Assembly (NCBI GenBank): GCA_963575745.1
Contig: CAUYUJ010018576.1
Span: forward strand, 61,001-125,000
Direction of reading: 5' to 3'
Length of the DNA: 64,000 nt
Source of the DNA: Prorocentrum cordatum
Taxonomy: Eukaryota > Sar > Dinophyceae > Prorocentrales > Prorocentraceae
Positions 1-11,365 of the stretch are shown in pieces. Under the pieces are notes generated by a model. It was not told the origin of the DNA and searched no databases. It was given only the letters and a program-made list of their open reading frames with translations. Every line of letters begins with the position of its first letter. The first letter of the stretch is position 1. The translations under genes were made by a program, and so were the position numbers.

Positions 1-33
1 GTGCCCTCTCTGCTGGCCTCCCCAGCAGCCCTC

Positions 34-92
<59 letters not shown>

Positions 93-204
93 CTGGCGAC
101 GTACCCAACCCATGCGCAATGCGGGGCATGAGTAGATTGGGGGTCGTTATACGGAGGTGATGACGTGACATGGGCGCATATACTCCTGCGAACGGCATTC
201 GTGA

Positions 205-1180
205 GGCCCGCAGCCCCCCAAGGATTGCGATGTCCCGCTCAGATCCGCGCGGTGCCTCGCCCCGCTGGACCCACCAGCAGCCCTCGAAAGTGGCGACATG
301 CTCGCAGATCGCAGCCCCCCAGGGACGGCGAGGTCCCGCTCAAATCCGCGCGGTGCCTCGCCCCGCAGGACCCACCAGCAGCCCTCGAAAGTGGCGACAA
401 GTTCGCAGATCGCAGCCCCCCCAGGGACGGCGAGGTACCGCTCAGATCCGCGCGGTGCCTCACTCCGCAGGACCCACCAGCAGCCCTCGAAGGTGGCCAC
501 AATTTCGCAGATCGCAACCCCCCAGGGGCGGCGAGGTCCCGCTCAGGTCCGCGCTGTGCCTCACTCTGCTGGACCCACCAGCAGCCCTCGAAAGTGGCGA
601 CGGTTTCGCAGATCGCAGCCCCCCCCCCCCAGGGACGGCGAGGTCCCGCTCAGATCCGCGCGGCGCCTCACTCCGCAGGACCCACCAGGAGCCCTCGAAA
701 GTGGCGACAGCTTCGCAGATCGCAGCCCCTCAAGGACGGCGAGATCCCGCTCGCGGTGAGTACCCTCTCTGCTGGCCTAGTGTGAGCCTACGGTGGGTAC
801 CCACTGTGCTGGGCCCCTCAGCAGCCCTCGAAAATGGCGACAGTTTCACTGATCGCGGCCCCCCAGGGGCGGCGAGGTCCCGTTTGGATCCGCGGTGAGT
901 ACCCTCTCTGCTGGCCTCCCCAGCAGCCCTCGGACGCGGCGACAGTTTCACAGATCGCAGCCCCCCAGGGACGGCGAGGTCTCGTTTGGATCCGCGGTGA
1001 GTACCCTCTCTGCTGGCCTCCCTAGCAGCCCTCGAAAGTGGCGACAATTTCACTGATCGCAGCCCCCCAGGGACGGCGATGCCCCGTTTGGATCCGCGGT
1101 GAGCACCCTCTCTGCTGGCCTCCCCATCAGCTCTCGAAAAAGTGGCGACAGTTTCACAGATCGCAGCCCCCCAGGGACGG
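205..1180. repeat. 102-bp satellite, block A
   Basis: About ten tandem units of ~102 bp. Landmarks recur in each unit: GATCGCAGCCCCCCAGGG, GGCGAGGTC, GTGAGTACC, CAGCAGCCCTCGAAAGTGG. The first 36 bases of the window are a separate partial unit followed by (TA)n at 40-89, and 90-204 is non-satellite sequence. Early units (to ~770) lack the clear GTGAGTAC segment that later units carry, so two subfamilies are present. Because 102 is a multiple of three, long open frames appear on both strands; I regard these as artefacts. Confidence 0.95.
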
Positions 1181-1534
1181 CGAGAGGAGACAAGAGGGAG
1201 GCGGGATGCGGGAGGCGGGAGAAGGAGGACGCGACCACACCCCTCTATTCAAAACGAATACCCAACCAAGGAGGGCTGGGAATGATCAGAAAATACACCA
1301 AATATTCAAAACAATGTGACGTACCCAACCCATTTGTACCATGGGAAACGAGGAGTTGGCCGAAACTTGCATGGACAATCAAGTTGCAGGATCCGTCGTT
1401 TGATGTGTAAGCTACTTGGGACACGCGCCTATGGCATGATGCGCAGGAGAACCATACAAGAACGAGGGGCGACAACTACAGGCTCGAAGAGGACATGGGG
1501 AGTCGGGAACGAAGAGCAAGAGAAAGACGTGCGG
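1181..1534. other. Satellite tail module and spacer between satellite blocks
   Basis: A purine-rich linker leads into a tail at 1241-1282 containing TTCAAAACGAATACCCAACC and GGAGGGCTGGGAA. The same tail closes three other satellite arrays in the window. The phrase GACGTACCCAACCCAT at 1318-1333 also occurs at ~98-113. No gene is seen in this stretch. Confidence 0.7.
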
Positions 1535-3663
1535 GAAGCCCACTGTGCTGGGCCCCTCAGCAGCCCTCGAACGTGGCGACAATTTCACAGATCGCAGCCC
1601 CCCAGGGATTGCAAGGTCTAATCTGAGTCTGCGGTAAGTACCCACTGTGCTGGGCCCCTCAACAGCCCTCGAAAGTAACGACAGTTTCACAGATCGCAGC
1701 CCCCCAGGGATGGCGAGGTCTGATCTGAGTCTGCGGTGAGTACCCACTGTGCTGTGCCCCTCAGCAGCCCTCGAAAGTGACGACAATTTCACAGATCGCA
1801 ATCCCCCCAGGGATGGCGAGGTCTAATCTGAGTCTGCGGTGAGTACCAAGTGTGCTGGACCCCTCAGCAGCCCTCGAAAGTGGCGACAATTTCACCGATC
1901 GCAGCCCCCCAAGGATGGCGAGGTCTAATCTGAGACTGCGGTAAGGACCAACTGTGCTGGGCCCCTCAGCAGCCCTCGAAAGTGGCGACAGTTTCACAGA
2001 TCGCAGCCCCCCAAGGATGGCGTGGTCTAATCTGAATATGCGGTGAGTACCCGCTGTGCTGGGCCCCTCAGCAGCCCTCGAAAGTGGCGACAGTTTCACA
2101 GATCGCAGCCCCCCAGGGATGGCGAGGTCGAATTTGAGTCTGCGGTGAGTACCCACTGTGCTGTGCCCCTCAGCAGCCTTCGAAAGTGGCGACAGCTTCA
2201 CAGATCGCAGCCCCCCAAGGATGGCGAGGTCTAAATTGAGTCTGCGGTGAGTATCCACTGTGCTGGGCCCCTCAGCAGCCCTCGAAAGCGGCGACGGATT
2301 CACAGATCGCAGCCCCCCCAGGGATGGCAAGGTCTAAGTTGAATATGCGGTGAGTACCCACTGTGCTGCGCCCCTCAGCAGCCCTCGAAAATGGCGACAG
2401 TTTCACAGACCGCAGCCCCCCAAGGATGGCGAGGTCTAATCTGAGCCTGCGGTGAGTACCCACTGTGCTGGGCCCCTCAGCAGCCCTCGAAAGTGGCGAC
2501 AGTTTCACAGATCGCAGCCCCCCAAGGATGGCGAGGTCTAATGTGAGTCTGCAGTGAGTACCCGCTGTGCTGTGCCCCTCAGCAGCCCTCGAAAGTGGCG
2601 ACAGTTTCACAGATCGCAGCCCCCCAGGGATGGCGAGGTCTAGTGTGAGCCTGCGGTGAGTACCCACTGTGCTGGGCCCCTCAGCAGCCCTCGAAAGTGG
2701 CGACAGTTTCACAGATCGCAGCCCCCCAGGGATGGCGAGGTCCCATTTGAGTCTGCGGTGAGTACCCACTGTGCTGGGCCCCTCAGCAGGCCTCGAAAGT
2801 GGCGACAGTTTCACAGATCGCAGCCCCCCAGGGATGGCGAGGTCCCTTTTGAATCCCTGGCAGTCCTGTGCTGGCGCCCCCCAGCAGTCGAAAGTGGCGA
2901 CGAGTTTCACACTGATCGCGACAGTTTCACAGATCCCCAGGGATGGCGAGGTCTAATTTGAATCTGCCGTGGTACCCACTGTGCTGGGCCCCTCAGCAGC
3001 CCTCGAAAGTGGCGACAGTTTCACAGATCGCAGCCCCCCAGGGATGGCGAGGTCTAATTTGAATCTCGGTGAGTACCCACTGTGCTGGGCCCCCCAGCAG
3101 GCCTCGAAAGTGGCGACAGTTTCACAGATCGCAGCCCCCCAGGGATGGCGAGGTCTAATTTGAGTCTGCGTGAGTACCACTGTGCTGGGCCCCCCAGCAG
3201 GCCTCGAAAGTGGCGACAGTTTCACAGATCGCAGCCCCCCAGGGATGGCGAGGTCTAATTTGAGTCTGCGGTGGCCACTGTGCTGGGCCCCCCAGCAGCC
3301 CTCGAAAGTGGCGACAGTTTCACAGATCGCAGCCCCCCAGGGATGGCGAGGTCTAATTTGAGTCCGCGGTGAGTACCCACTGTGCTGGGCCCCCCAGCAG
3401 GCCTCGAAATTGGCGACAGTTTCACAGATCGCAGCCCCCCAGGGATGGCGAGGTCCCATTTGAGTCTGCGGTGAGTACCCACTGTGCTGGGCCCCTCAGC
3501 AGCCCTCGAAAGTGGCGACAGTTTCACAGATCGCAGCCCCCCAGGGATGGCGAGGTCCCATTTGAGTCTGCGGTGAGTACCCACTGTGCTGGGCCCCTCA
3601 GCAGCCCTCGAAAGTGGCGACAGCTTCACAGATCGCAGCCCCCAGCAGCCCTCGAAAGTGGCA
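1535..3663. repeat. 102-bp satellite, block B
   Basis: About 21 head-to-tail units of ~102 bp, more uniform than block A. A typical unit contains GCGGTGAGTACCCACTGTG, CTGGGCCCCTCAG, CAGCCCTCGAAAGTGGCGAC and TTTCACAGATCGCAGCCCC. The minus-strand frame repeats every 34 codons. Units near 2850-2950 carry insertions and deletions, which marks local degeneration. Confidence 0.97.
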
Positions 3664-3812
3664 CAGGGATGACTAGGTAGGAGGCAGGCTGGCACGCAGC
3701 GACGAGCGAGGTAAAAGGCAGGGGGGAAGAGAGGGACGGGAGGGGGTGGGAAGGAGACGCGCGAGCAGTGCTCTATTCAAAACGAGAACCCAACGCAGGA
3801 GGGTTGGGAAAA
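3664..3812. other. Purine linker and tail module closing satellite block B
   Basis: A G/A-rich linker is followed by the tail module at 3771-3811. The tail contains TATTCAAAACGAGAACCC and a small hairpin, CCCAAC-N8-GTTGGG, and then an A-run. It is the same module as at 1241-1282, 26128-26169 and 38240-38285. A TTAA-type inverted-repeat element starts immediately after it. Confidence 0.75.
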
Positions 3813-3874
3813 ATAGTCCCCAGATTATTTTTACCTATTTTTGAATATTCCTCCTGTAGAGGGACAGGCCCGAC
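3808..3874. mobile_element. TTAA-flanked inverted-repeat element, right end only (copy A)
   Basis: The right end reads TCCTCCTGTAGAGGGACAGG then CCCGAC, followed directly by TTAA at 3875-3878. This matches the right ends of four fuller copies elsewhere in the window. The left end is missing; the copy abuts the satellite tail module. Confidence 0.6.
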
Positions 3875-3992
3875 TTAAGCCTACTGGGAGCCTTTGGGGG
3901 GGCCTCTGTGGGCCTCTCCGGGGGTAGCATTGGGGCCATCGGGAAGCCTCGCCAGCCGATGCGATGCGAAAAGGCTCCTCGTAATCCAAAGT

Positions 3993-4376
3993 GGGGTCCA
4001 GCTGAAAGGGGGTGGTGCAATAGATTTGGGTAAATTGCACGGTGGGGGCATTGGATAAGGAGCCCTTAGATAAGGAAACCAGGGTCTGGAGACTGGTGGA
4101 ACTCCAATCGAAGCTTGGCCATGGATATCACCGCCGCCCTCATCAGATAAGGAATCCTCCAGGGTCTGAAGCACCCTGGGCACATTCCTTAACCAACGCC
4201 CCCACCGTATTACAAATGTATTGCGCCAGAGAATGTATGTTTTGCAACCACTGTATTGCACGCGAGAATCCAGCAATACGCTTGCGCACCGGAATGTGTT
4301 GCACACCCCAAATCTACTGCAACCCCACAAATCTTAAACACCAAATCTATTGCACCACCCCCTTTTCGCTGGACCC
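3993..4376. mobile_element. Foldback element with 36-bp inverted ends
   Basis: Bases 3993-4028 (starting GGGGTCCAGCTGAAAGGG) are almost the exact reverse complement of 4341-4376. The ~310-bp interior has no convincing ORF. Phrases such as CAAATCTACTGCA recur inside it near the right arm. No transposase is seen, so this is either a non-autonomous element or a simple inverted duplication. Confidence 0.6.
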
Positions 4377-5714
4377 CCTTTTGGGTCAATCAGAAGGCGA
4401 GAAAGCAACAAACATAGGTATTCGTTTGGTTGTTCAAGGTTTTTGGCTTCGCGGAGGCCTCCTGGAGGGCCTCTTGGGCCCTTCTGGGCCCCAAATGGGC
4501 CTCTCTCGAAGCGTCTTGATGGCTTCTTGGGCTGTCTGAGACCCCTCTGGGGATTGCAGGGGCACCGCAAACCGAAATGGCCCCCGGACCCCGGACCCTG
4601 GAGGGATATCCGGTACCTTTGTCATTGGGTGCCGGCGGGGGACCCGGGGCGGCTTCTTTTTGGGGTTGTGATCGAACAGATGCAGGGTAATTACGAAGAG
4701 ACGCACGAAGATCGCTACCTAAGCGGGGCATCAATTGCGTTCCCTCGTCCCTCACATCGCGCTGATGAAAGCATTGAAGGGGCCCTGGGACGCACAAACA
4801 AATACACACAAATTACCCCAGTGCGACCCTACCTAGGAGTTGGAGCCCCTAGGAAAGCAGCATTAGTAGTAACGGTAAACGCCGTCCTCTTCCTTCTCCT
4901 CATCGTCGTAGTTGCCTTTGCTTTTGCTTGTTTTTGCTTTTGCTTGGTTTTGCTTTTGCTTTGCCTTCGCACACACACACACACGCGCGCATGTGTTTTG
5001 CATGGGCTCTCTGATCGTACTGTTGCACATTGCTTTTGCTGTTGCCTTTCCTTTGCTTTGCTTTTGCTTTTGCTTTGCTTGGCTTTGCGTTGCTAGTACT
5101 TTGCTTTGCTGTTGCTATTGCTGTAGCCTGGTTAAGCTAAACTAAGCTAAGCTAAGCTAAGCCTTTTGCTTTTGCCTTGCTTAGCTTCGTCGTAGTCCAC
5201 TACGTGCAAGTCGTGGGACGTTTTGTAGGGACCTCGGCCTCTAGTGCTGGTCGTGGGACGCTTTGTAGTGACCTCGGGCTCTACGCGCTGGTCGAGGGTG
5301 TGATGTTAGTCGTACTGGTGGGGCTTGAGTGTCGGTGCTAGCGTCTCAACAGGCCGCGGGAGGAAGTTAAGGGAAAAGAACGTCGCTGGTGGGGCGTTAG
5401 TGGGGAGTTGTGTCCCCTCGCCGCTGCTGTTGCCGTTGCTTTGAGCTTGTGCTTTGCATTGCCTTTGCTTTTGCTCTTGCTTTTGCTTTTGCCTCGGCCT
5501 TCGAGCTCGACGGGGCTTCCTCGACGGGGGCTCGGCGGGGCGTCCTCGACCTGGCTAAGCTAAGATGAGATACGCAAAGCTAAGGTAAGGGGGCGCAACT
5601 GGGGGAACCGCGGGGCGGGGACCGGGTGAACCGCCCGGGGCGAAGCCCACTGCCCGGCCCCTTTAAGCCCAGCGAATAAGAACCCTCTAGGCAGAGCCTA
5701 GGTAGGAAATAAAA
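4377..5714. repeat. Spacer with TTTGCTT microsatellite and AAGCT pentamers
   Basis: From ~4905 to 5110 and again near 5460-5500 the DNA is a degenerate (TTTTGC)n tract interrupted by (CA)n at ~4972-4986. AAGCT pentamers follow at ~5133-5163. GTCGTGGGACG starts at ~5210 and again at ~5250, a 40-bp tandem duplication. Open frames here are low-complexity (F/C/L-rich). No gene is supported. Confidence 0.6.
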
Positions 5715-5850
5715 GGATTCCCCATATTTTCCTATATTTTCTGGGTTTCTGTCTTCCCCCCCACTGCCCATATTTTCCTATATTTTCCAGGGAATCGACG
5801 ATTAATTGTGTCTGTGTGTTTTTGTTCCCTCCTGAAAGCACATGGCCAGC
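5715..5850. repeat. Dispersed repeat, copy 1
   Basis: Contains CCCATATTTTCCTATATTTT twice, CCCCCCCACTGCCCATATTT, and GGGAATCGACGATTA followed by TGTGTCTGTGTGTTT. The whole block recurs at 9602-9745 in the same orientation with small differences. No coding potential is seen. Confidence 0.8.
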
Positions 5851-7463
5851 GAATGTAAACATGTAAGCTGTCTCGCCATGCTGGCTCACACCAAAGCACT
5901 ACCATAGGACTACCACGTCAGATGATGTTCGGGCCAACGTATGACGCCAAAGAAACACCAGGCCTGCCTGTCAAGAAGATCTCATGGGAGCGACCTGGCG
6001 AAAGCTCCCGAATACCAAAACTGTCGAAGGTCCGCGCCGACCCCTTGGAGCTGGGCTGGACCCCCCCCCTCCCTGGCGCGCGGAGCGCACCCGGGGCGGC
6101 GCCGATGGCGCCACCGAGGGGGGTCATGGCGACCGAAACTCAAAGGATGGCAACAAAAATTGGAGGCCTGGAAATGGGCACCAACACCAACACAGGGGGT
6201 TGCCTTCACAGGGGAAAGATGATCCTCGATTTCGGTGTTGGTGGTAATATTTCGGCCACCTTGGAAGCTAAAATATTACCACCATCACCGAGATCGGGAT
6301 CTTCTTCCCTCGGTGGAGGCACACCGTCGAAATTGGTGTTGGTGTCAACCTCTAGGCCTGCGAGAAAAAACACATCCAAGGAGGCAACTCGCCGCCGTGC
6401 AGGTCGTGCCTCACCGAACCCGCCCGGCCTCCAGTGACCCGCGCGGCGCGGCGCTGGCGCAGGCAAATCGGCGGCGGGGAGGCCCCGTGAGAGGTGCCGC
6501 GCGTGCGACGACCAGCCGGCCTCGGCGGTTACCAGGCCAGCGCGGCAGATTCGGGCCCGACGTGCTCGGCATCGCCCTGCGCTCCGGTGGAGCTTCCCCT
6601 GGCTCGGGGCGCCGAGCTGCTGCAGCCGAGGGCAGCACGGGCGCACAAGCCGCCGACCAAAATCCCAGGAGCTGGATCAAGGGGGTGGGGGACGTTGGCC
6701 TGGAATCGGCGACGCATCGCCGATGGCTCGGCGAGAGGCCATCGGATGCGAAGCCGTGTGCTCGTGGGCGGGGGAGGGCTATCGGGCACCCCGTCGGCGG
6801 CGCATGGACTCTGGGGCGGTCGGCGCGCCCCCCCCCTGAGCCTGTCCACCCTTATCGCTGCCTCTGGCTCCCTCTTCGGCTCCTCGCCGTGCCGATGCGG
6901 CCCGAGGAGAAGCCATCCTCGCACTGGGATGCACAAAGAGATCCACCACGATTGCTGGCTCTCTGTGGGGGCGACTCGTGCCCCTCGGACTGCCCTCTGC
7001 TCTGCAATCGAGGCCGGCCGCTCCTGCGTAACCAGCGAGCGTGGGGGACAGGGTGGCCTTGGCCAATGCGATTGAACTGCAGACGACTTTGACGAGCCGA
7101 GGCCTGCGCCGCGGCTGTTGCGTGGTAAACGCTCGCGACTCGCGCTTCCAGCCGCCTCAGGGTCAACGGGACGTGCCCAGCAACTAGATACACCGATAGG
7201 CCCTCTCGTGGCGACAAGGCAATGAATGCTGCTGTGGCTACGCACGCGTATACACATATACTGTCAGTAGGGCATGCCAGTCGCCTGAGCGCGTAGACAA
7301 CTTGCGTGATAAGAACAACTCACTTTCGCCAGCACTGCCTGTCTGCGGCAATGAAGGCGCAGCTCAAAATGCTACGATGTGCCCGACATGGCGGGCACAG
7401 TGGGCGTTGTGCTGGTGCTTCCTCGTGAATCCCTTGCTCATCCTCATCCTCCTTCTTTTCTTA
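5851..7463. other. GC-rich spacer with one dispersed repeat; no gene recognised
   Basis: Overlapping open frames on both strands give R/P/A-rich translations without recognisable motifs. Bases ~6697-6815 (GGAATCGGCGACGCATCGCC and the following GGGCGGGG/ATCGGGC segment) recur at ~23588-23720, so this is at least partly dispersed repeat. I see no exon I can defend. Confidence 0.45.
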
Positions 7464-7622
7464 GATCGGGCATGTCCCCCTACAGGTGTAGAGTGGACGA
7501 AACATGAAAGAGATCCAAAACAGGTGCAAACAGAATCAACAAACAATCATAAGAAAATCGCCCCCAGACTATAGTTCTACCATTCTTGAATAGGCCTCCT
7601 GTAGAGGGGGGACATGCCCGAC
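7464..7622. mobile_element. TTAA-type inverted-repeat element (copy B)
   Basis: The left end GATCGGGCATGTCCCCCTAC and right end GGGGGGACATGCCCGAC are inverted copies of each other. The left flank is TTAG, one base from TTAA. The element is ~160 bp with no ORF. It lies 10 bp from copy C in tandem. Confidence 0.75.
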
Positions 7623-7632
7623 GTAATTTTAT

Positions 7633-7811
7633 GTCGGGCCTGTCCCCCTGCAGGGGGATTTTCGACGAAAAAAATACTACAAAATTCGCAAAAAAATAAT
7701 CCAAAATTCGTCTGTGGATAATTTTTGGGGTATTTGTTTTACCTTTTGGAATATGTTTGTGGTATTTTTTATTTTTCGTCGAAAATCCCCCTGTAGGGGG
7801 ACAGGCCCGAC
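7633..7811. mobile_element. TTAA-type inverted-repeat element (copy C)
   Basis: 179 bp, starting GTCGGGCCTGTCCCCCTGC and ending GGGGGACAGGCCCGAC, with TTAA following at 7812-7815. The inverted ends extend for ~38 bp, through GGGGGATTTTCGACGAAAA on the left and its complement on the right. The interior is AT-rich and non-coding. Confidence 0.85.
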
Positions 7812-7823
7812 TTAAACGTAATC

Positions 7824-7924
7824 ATGTCCTCCTCCTCCTCCTCCTCCTCCTCCTCCTCCTCCTCCTCCTCCTCCTCCTCCTCCTCCTCCTCCTCCTCCTC
7901 CTCCTCCTCCTCCTCCTCCTCCTC
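7824..7924. repeat. (CTC)n microsatellite
   Basis: About 33 uninterrupted TCC/CTC triplets. It produces poly-Ser and poly-Gly shadow frames on the two strands. Confidence 0.98.
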
Positions 7925-8660
7925 CGGCGCGGACGCTCAGATGCACACTAACCCCTCGGGCTGGCCGCGCAGCCCTGGTGGGCCAGCCCGGATCCATCGC
8001 CGGCCAGCGCCGCCCGCAGGCAGCCTCCGAAGAAGGGGCTGCTCGAGTCGACGTGCCCGCCTGGCGATGGTGGGGACTGGGGCGGTCGTGGCGAATCCTG
8101 CGCGGAGGCGCCGGAGCTGGGCGAGATCTCGCGCACTGGCTCCACACCGCCGAAGCGCACCGTCCCGACGCCACGCTCCAGCACGGGCCCCGCGGCCGGC
8201 GATGCCGCGTCGTGGCGCCCTGGCGCGCCCACGCTCCTGACTAGCTACCAGACCGCCCACCAACCCGAAGACCCGAAGTTCGGGTTCGGGGGGGTACGGG
8301 ATTCCTGTGCTTGTCAATGTCCCCCGACCCCCCCACACTGGAAATGGAGGGCAAGTCGGCGCCTTCGGGTTGGGCCGGGGTGGTTTGGTAGGCGGTGAGC
8401 TCCCGCGCTGGGGCGGCGAGGTCGACGCGCCGTGGGCGCCCCCCAGCGGCCCCTTCTCGGCGTGCCGGCTGGTCTGCTTCCCGACGCCACGCTCCAGCGC
8501 GGGCCCCGCGGCCAGCGATGCCGCGCCGTGGCCCCCCGCGGCGCCCACGCCACCGCGCTGGGGCGGCGAGGACGCGCCGTGGGCGCCCCCCGGCGGCCCC
8601 TTCTCGGCGTGCCGGCCGGCCTGGCCCCCGACGGGCCCCGGCTCCCGGTGCGGCCGCGCG
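7925..8660. repeat. GC-rich block with internal duplications
   Basis: GACGCGCCGTGGGCGCCCCC occurs near 8424 and again near 8571 (period ~147 bp). CCCGACGCCACGCTCCAGC occurs near 8163 and near 8483. The minus strand has G/A/P-rich open frames over the same repeats. A coding origin is possible but unsupported by any recognisable domain. Confidence 0.6.
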
Positions 8661-8700
8661 CGCGCGGGGAGAGGAACCAGCTGGTCATCGCTCGAGTAGG

Positions 8701-8860
8701 AGATCGACTACAGAACTGATTCACCCCTGAAGTGATTTCCCGTTGAATCTGCGGGAAAGTCGTAGGAGGCTCCGTAGATCTACTGGGCGGTCTACATAAT
8801 CTTACTCGCTCAGGATGAAGAAATCAATTTCGGGGTAAATCAGTTCTGTAGTCGATCCAC
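8701..8860. mobile_element. Foldback element, imperfect ~40-bp inverted ends
   Basis: The left arm begins GATCGACTACAGAACTGATT and the right arm ends AATCAGTTCTGTAGTCGATC. These are inverted and nearly identical, continuing inward with mismatches to GAAGTGATTTC and GAAATCAATTTC. The interior is ~80 bp and non-coding. It resembles a MITE, although no target-site duplication is clear. Confidence 0.65.
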
Positions 8861-9600
8861 TATTCGAATCGTGGAGTCCATCGGGGCAACGGTGCGTTCC
8901 CTTCATCACGAGTATTGGTGGGATTGCGCTTGCGAGAAGAGGCGAGGCGGCACCGTCATTATCCTATACATTGTTGCAATGGTGCGTTCCCTCGGGCCCG
9001 CCAGGGCGCCCCGCGCCCCCAAGGGACCGGCTCTCGCAGCCGAGCGACGGGCCTCTGTTCTGTTCTGTTCATCGGGGCAACGCTCCTGCCCCCGCCGAGG
9101 GCGCCCGCGGGCAGGAGCGGCATCGCGCACGAAGGCTCTCGCGCGGCAGGGCTCCCCGCGGGCGGCGGCGGGGGCGAGATGCGTCGGGTCCGTGGGCGCG
9201 CCGCCGCCCCCTCGGGCCAGAGTGGCTGCGGAAGTGCCTGGGGGGCGGCTGTGGGGGGCCTCTCGGGTGCTCTGCCCCTGGGGGGGGAGCCCCTGCCCGG
9301 AGCTTCCAGGAGGGCTAAAAAATTGCGCCCGACCTGAAAACCTATCCCAGAGCTGTTCTACGTCTTGGTTTCAGGCTGTCTCGTTCAGTTTTTTAAGTCT
9401 TTAGGCCTCCAGTGCTAAAACATAGCTCTCTGGAAGGTCAGGGTGAACAGCGTCCTGAAGCGGGCGGCGGTGCTTCCGGGGCTTTGCCGGAGCCTCGGCA
9501 AGCCGAAGAGGCGGGCACCTGCAGAAAACGGCGGAGGCCCAAGGAGAGCCAATGATTTTGAAGGGGCCCTGGGACACACAAATAAATACACATAAATAAA
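8861..9600. other. GC-rich spacer; no gene recognised
   Basis: Open frames on both strands are A/R/P/G-rich and mutually exclusive. The phrase GGTGCGTTCCCT occurs twice (8890s and 8980s). The stretch 9565-9600 (AAGGGGCCCTGGGAC followed by ACAAATAAATACAC) resembles 4776-4812. Confidence 0.4.
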
Positions 9601-9601
9601 A

Positions 9602-9745
9602 AAGATTCCCTATATTTTCTCATATGTTCTGGGTTTTGGTTTTCCCCCCCACTGCCCATATTTTCCCATATTTTCCTGGGAATCGACGATTACTTGTGTC
9701 TGTGTGTTTCTTTCCCTCCTGAGATTTGTCCCCCTTAAAGCACAC
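9602..9745. repeat. Dispersed repeat, copy 2
   Basis: Second copy of the 5715-5850 repeat. Shared blocks are CCCATATTTTC, the CCCCCC tract with ACTGCCCATATTTTCC, and GGGAATCGACGATTA. Confidence 0.8.
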
Positions 9746-10460
9746 GTGGGGGCCGTCTGGGAACCCTCTTGCAGCGTCTGGAGCGCGTTTTGAACCGTCT
9801 GGGAGCCTTCGTGGACTGGGTAGTCGAAGCCAATCTGGCGCCAATCTGGCAGGCCCAATCTGGCAAACGGGGGCAATATGGCGAGGGAGCCAACGCGAAT
9901 CCAGTCTGGCGAATAACCCAAATCCTCCAGTATGGCCAGGCCAGATTGGCCCTTGGGGCCCAATCCAGTCCGACAGTCTGGCCTTCGACTACCCAGGTGG
10001 AGCGCCTCGGGAGCGGAGGGCCGTCCGGAGCCAACCGCGGGCGTCGGGGCGTGACTGTCGGCGGCTCGGGCGCGCCTCGGTGCCTTTTGTTGGGCGGTCC
10101 TGGGCAGTGCCTGGGGGGCGGCCGTGGGGCCTCATTGGGTGCTCTGGGCGCCCCTGGGGTGAGCCCCTGAGGCCGTCGCGAAGCGGGCGGTGGCTGGCGT
10201 GGAGCCTCGGCAGGCCGAAAAAGGCAGAAGCCCCTACCAAAAACAGTCAGAAGCAGTGGAAACACACATGAAGGTCGCCTCTTGGCGCCCTCATGGGGGT
10301 CCTCTTGGGAACCCTCTGAGAGCATCTGGGGAGCGCTCTGGGCCGTCTGGGAGCCTTCGTGGAGCGCCTGGGGAGCGGGGCGGGCCATCTGCAGACCACC
10401 ACGAGCGTGCGGGAGCGATTTCCTGGCGACGCGGAAGCGACTCGGGGGACTCTCGGAGCG
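9746..10460. repeat. Degenerate minisatellite (GTCTGGGAGCC-type)
   Basis: Short variants of CGTCTGGGAGCCTTCGTGGA, GGGAGCGCCTCGG and GGGAACCCTCT recur at irregular 25-40 bp spacing. Similar phrases occur at ~12980-13200, 56590-56750, 57610-57740, 62930-63500 and 63650-63785. This is a dispersed low-order repeat family with no gene. Confidence 0.5.
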
Positions 10461-10479
10461 CCTCGTAGACGGGGACATG

Positions 10480-11009
10480 TGTCTTTTGCGTGCGTGTGTG
10501 TGACTGCGTGTGAATGCGTGTGTGTGTGTTGTGTGCAATGTGTATGTTGTGTGTTGCGTGTGTTGTGTGTTGTATGTGTGGTGTGTGCGTGCGTGCGTGC
10601 GTGCGTGGGTGCGTTCGTGCGTGCGTGCGTGCGTGCGTGCGTGCATGCTTGCGTGCGTGCGTGCGTGTGTGAGTGTGTGTGTGCACGTGTGTGTGTGAAT
10701 GCGTGTGAATATGTGTGTGGTGTGTGTTGTGCGTTGCGTGTTGTGTGTCGTGTGTCATGTGTTGTGTGCTGTGTGCTGTGTGCTGTGTGCTGTGTGCTGT
10801 GTGTTGTGTGTTGTGTGTGTTCGGTGCTGTGTGTGCTGTGTGTTGTGTGCTGTGTCTTGTGTGTGTTGTTTTGTATGGTGTGTGCGTGTTGTGTTGTGTG
10901 TTGTGCGTTGTGTGTTGTGTGTTGTGCGCTGCGTGTTGTATGCATGTGTGCTTGTGCTCCGCCTCTCTGTCTCTCTATCTCTCTCTCTCTCTCCCTCTCT
11001 CTCTGTCTG

Positions 11010-11056
<47 letters not shown>

Positions 11057-11070
11057 ATAGTACTCTCTCT
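10480..11070. repeat. (TG)n/(TGCG)n then (CT)n microsatellites
   Basis: Degenerate GTGTGT, GTGCGTGC and TTGTGTG runs to ~10960, then CTCTCT to ~11070. They produce long C/V-rich frames on the plus strand and H/T-rich frames on the minus strand; both are artefacts. Confidence 0.97.
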
Positions 11071-11365
11071 CTCCATGTACAAATATGTATATGTGCATGC
11101 GTGTTGCTACTACTTTGCTTACTTTCTATGCATTCCCATCTTGCTCTGCTCTACCTCTTCTCCCTCATCTCTCTGCTCAACTCTGCACTCTGCCTCGCCG
11201 AGATGTACTCCCTGCTCCCCACTCCGCTCTCTGACATGCCTCGAACCCAGCACACGTGGGCCCGGACAACCAGGCCACCCACCGACATCGGCCCCAACGA
11301 GAAAGCCGGGGCCCCGGGAACCCGGCCGCCCCCGAAGTCGGAGCGCCACTCTCGCCAGAGCCCGG

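Noticed and set aside
1761-2910. Minus-strand ORFs with a 34-residue repeat in the 102-bp satellite
   Set aside because: A 102-bp unit is divisible by three, so any open unit gives a long frame. Indels between units change the frame, and there is no TPR/PPR-like residue pattern.
1-3663. CRISPR-like repetition
   Set aside because: Units are contiguous and similar throughout, with no unique spacers; the context is eukaryotic.
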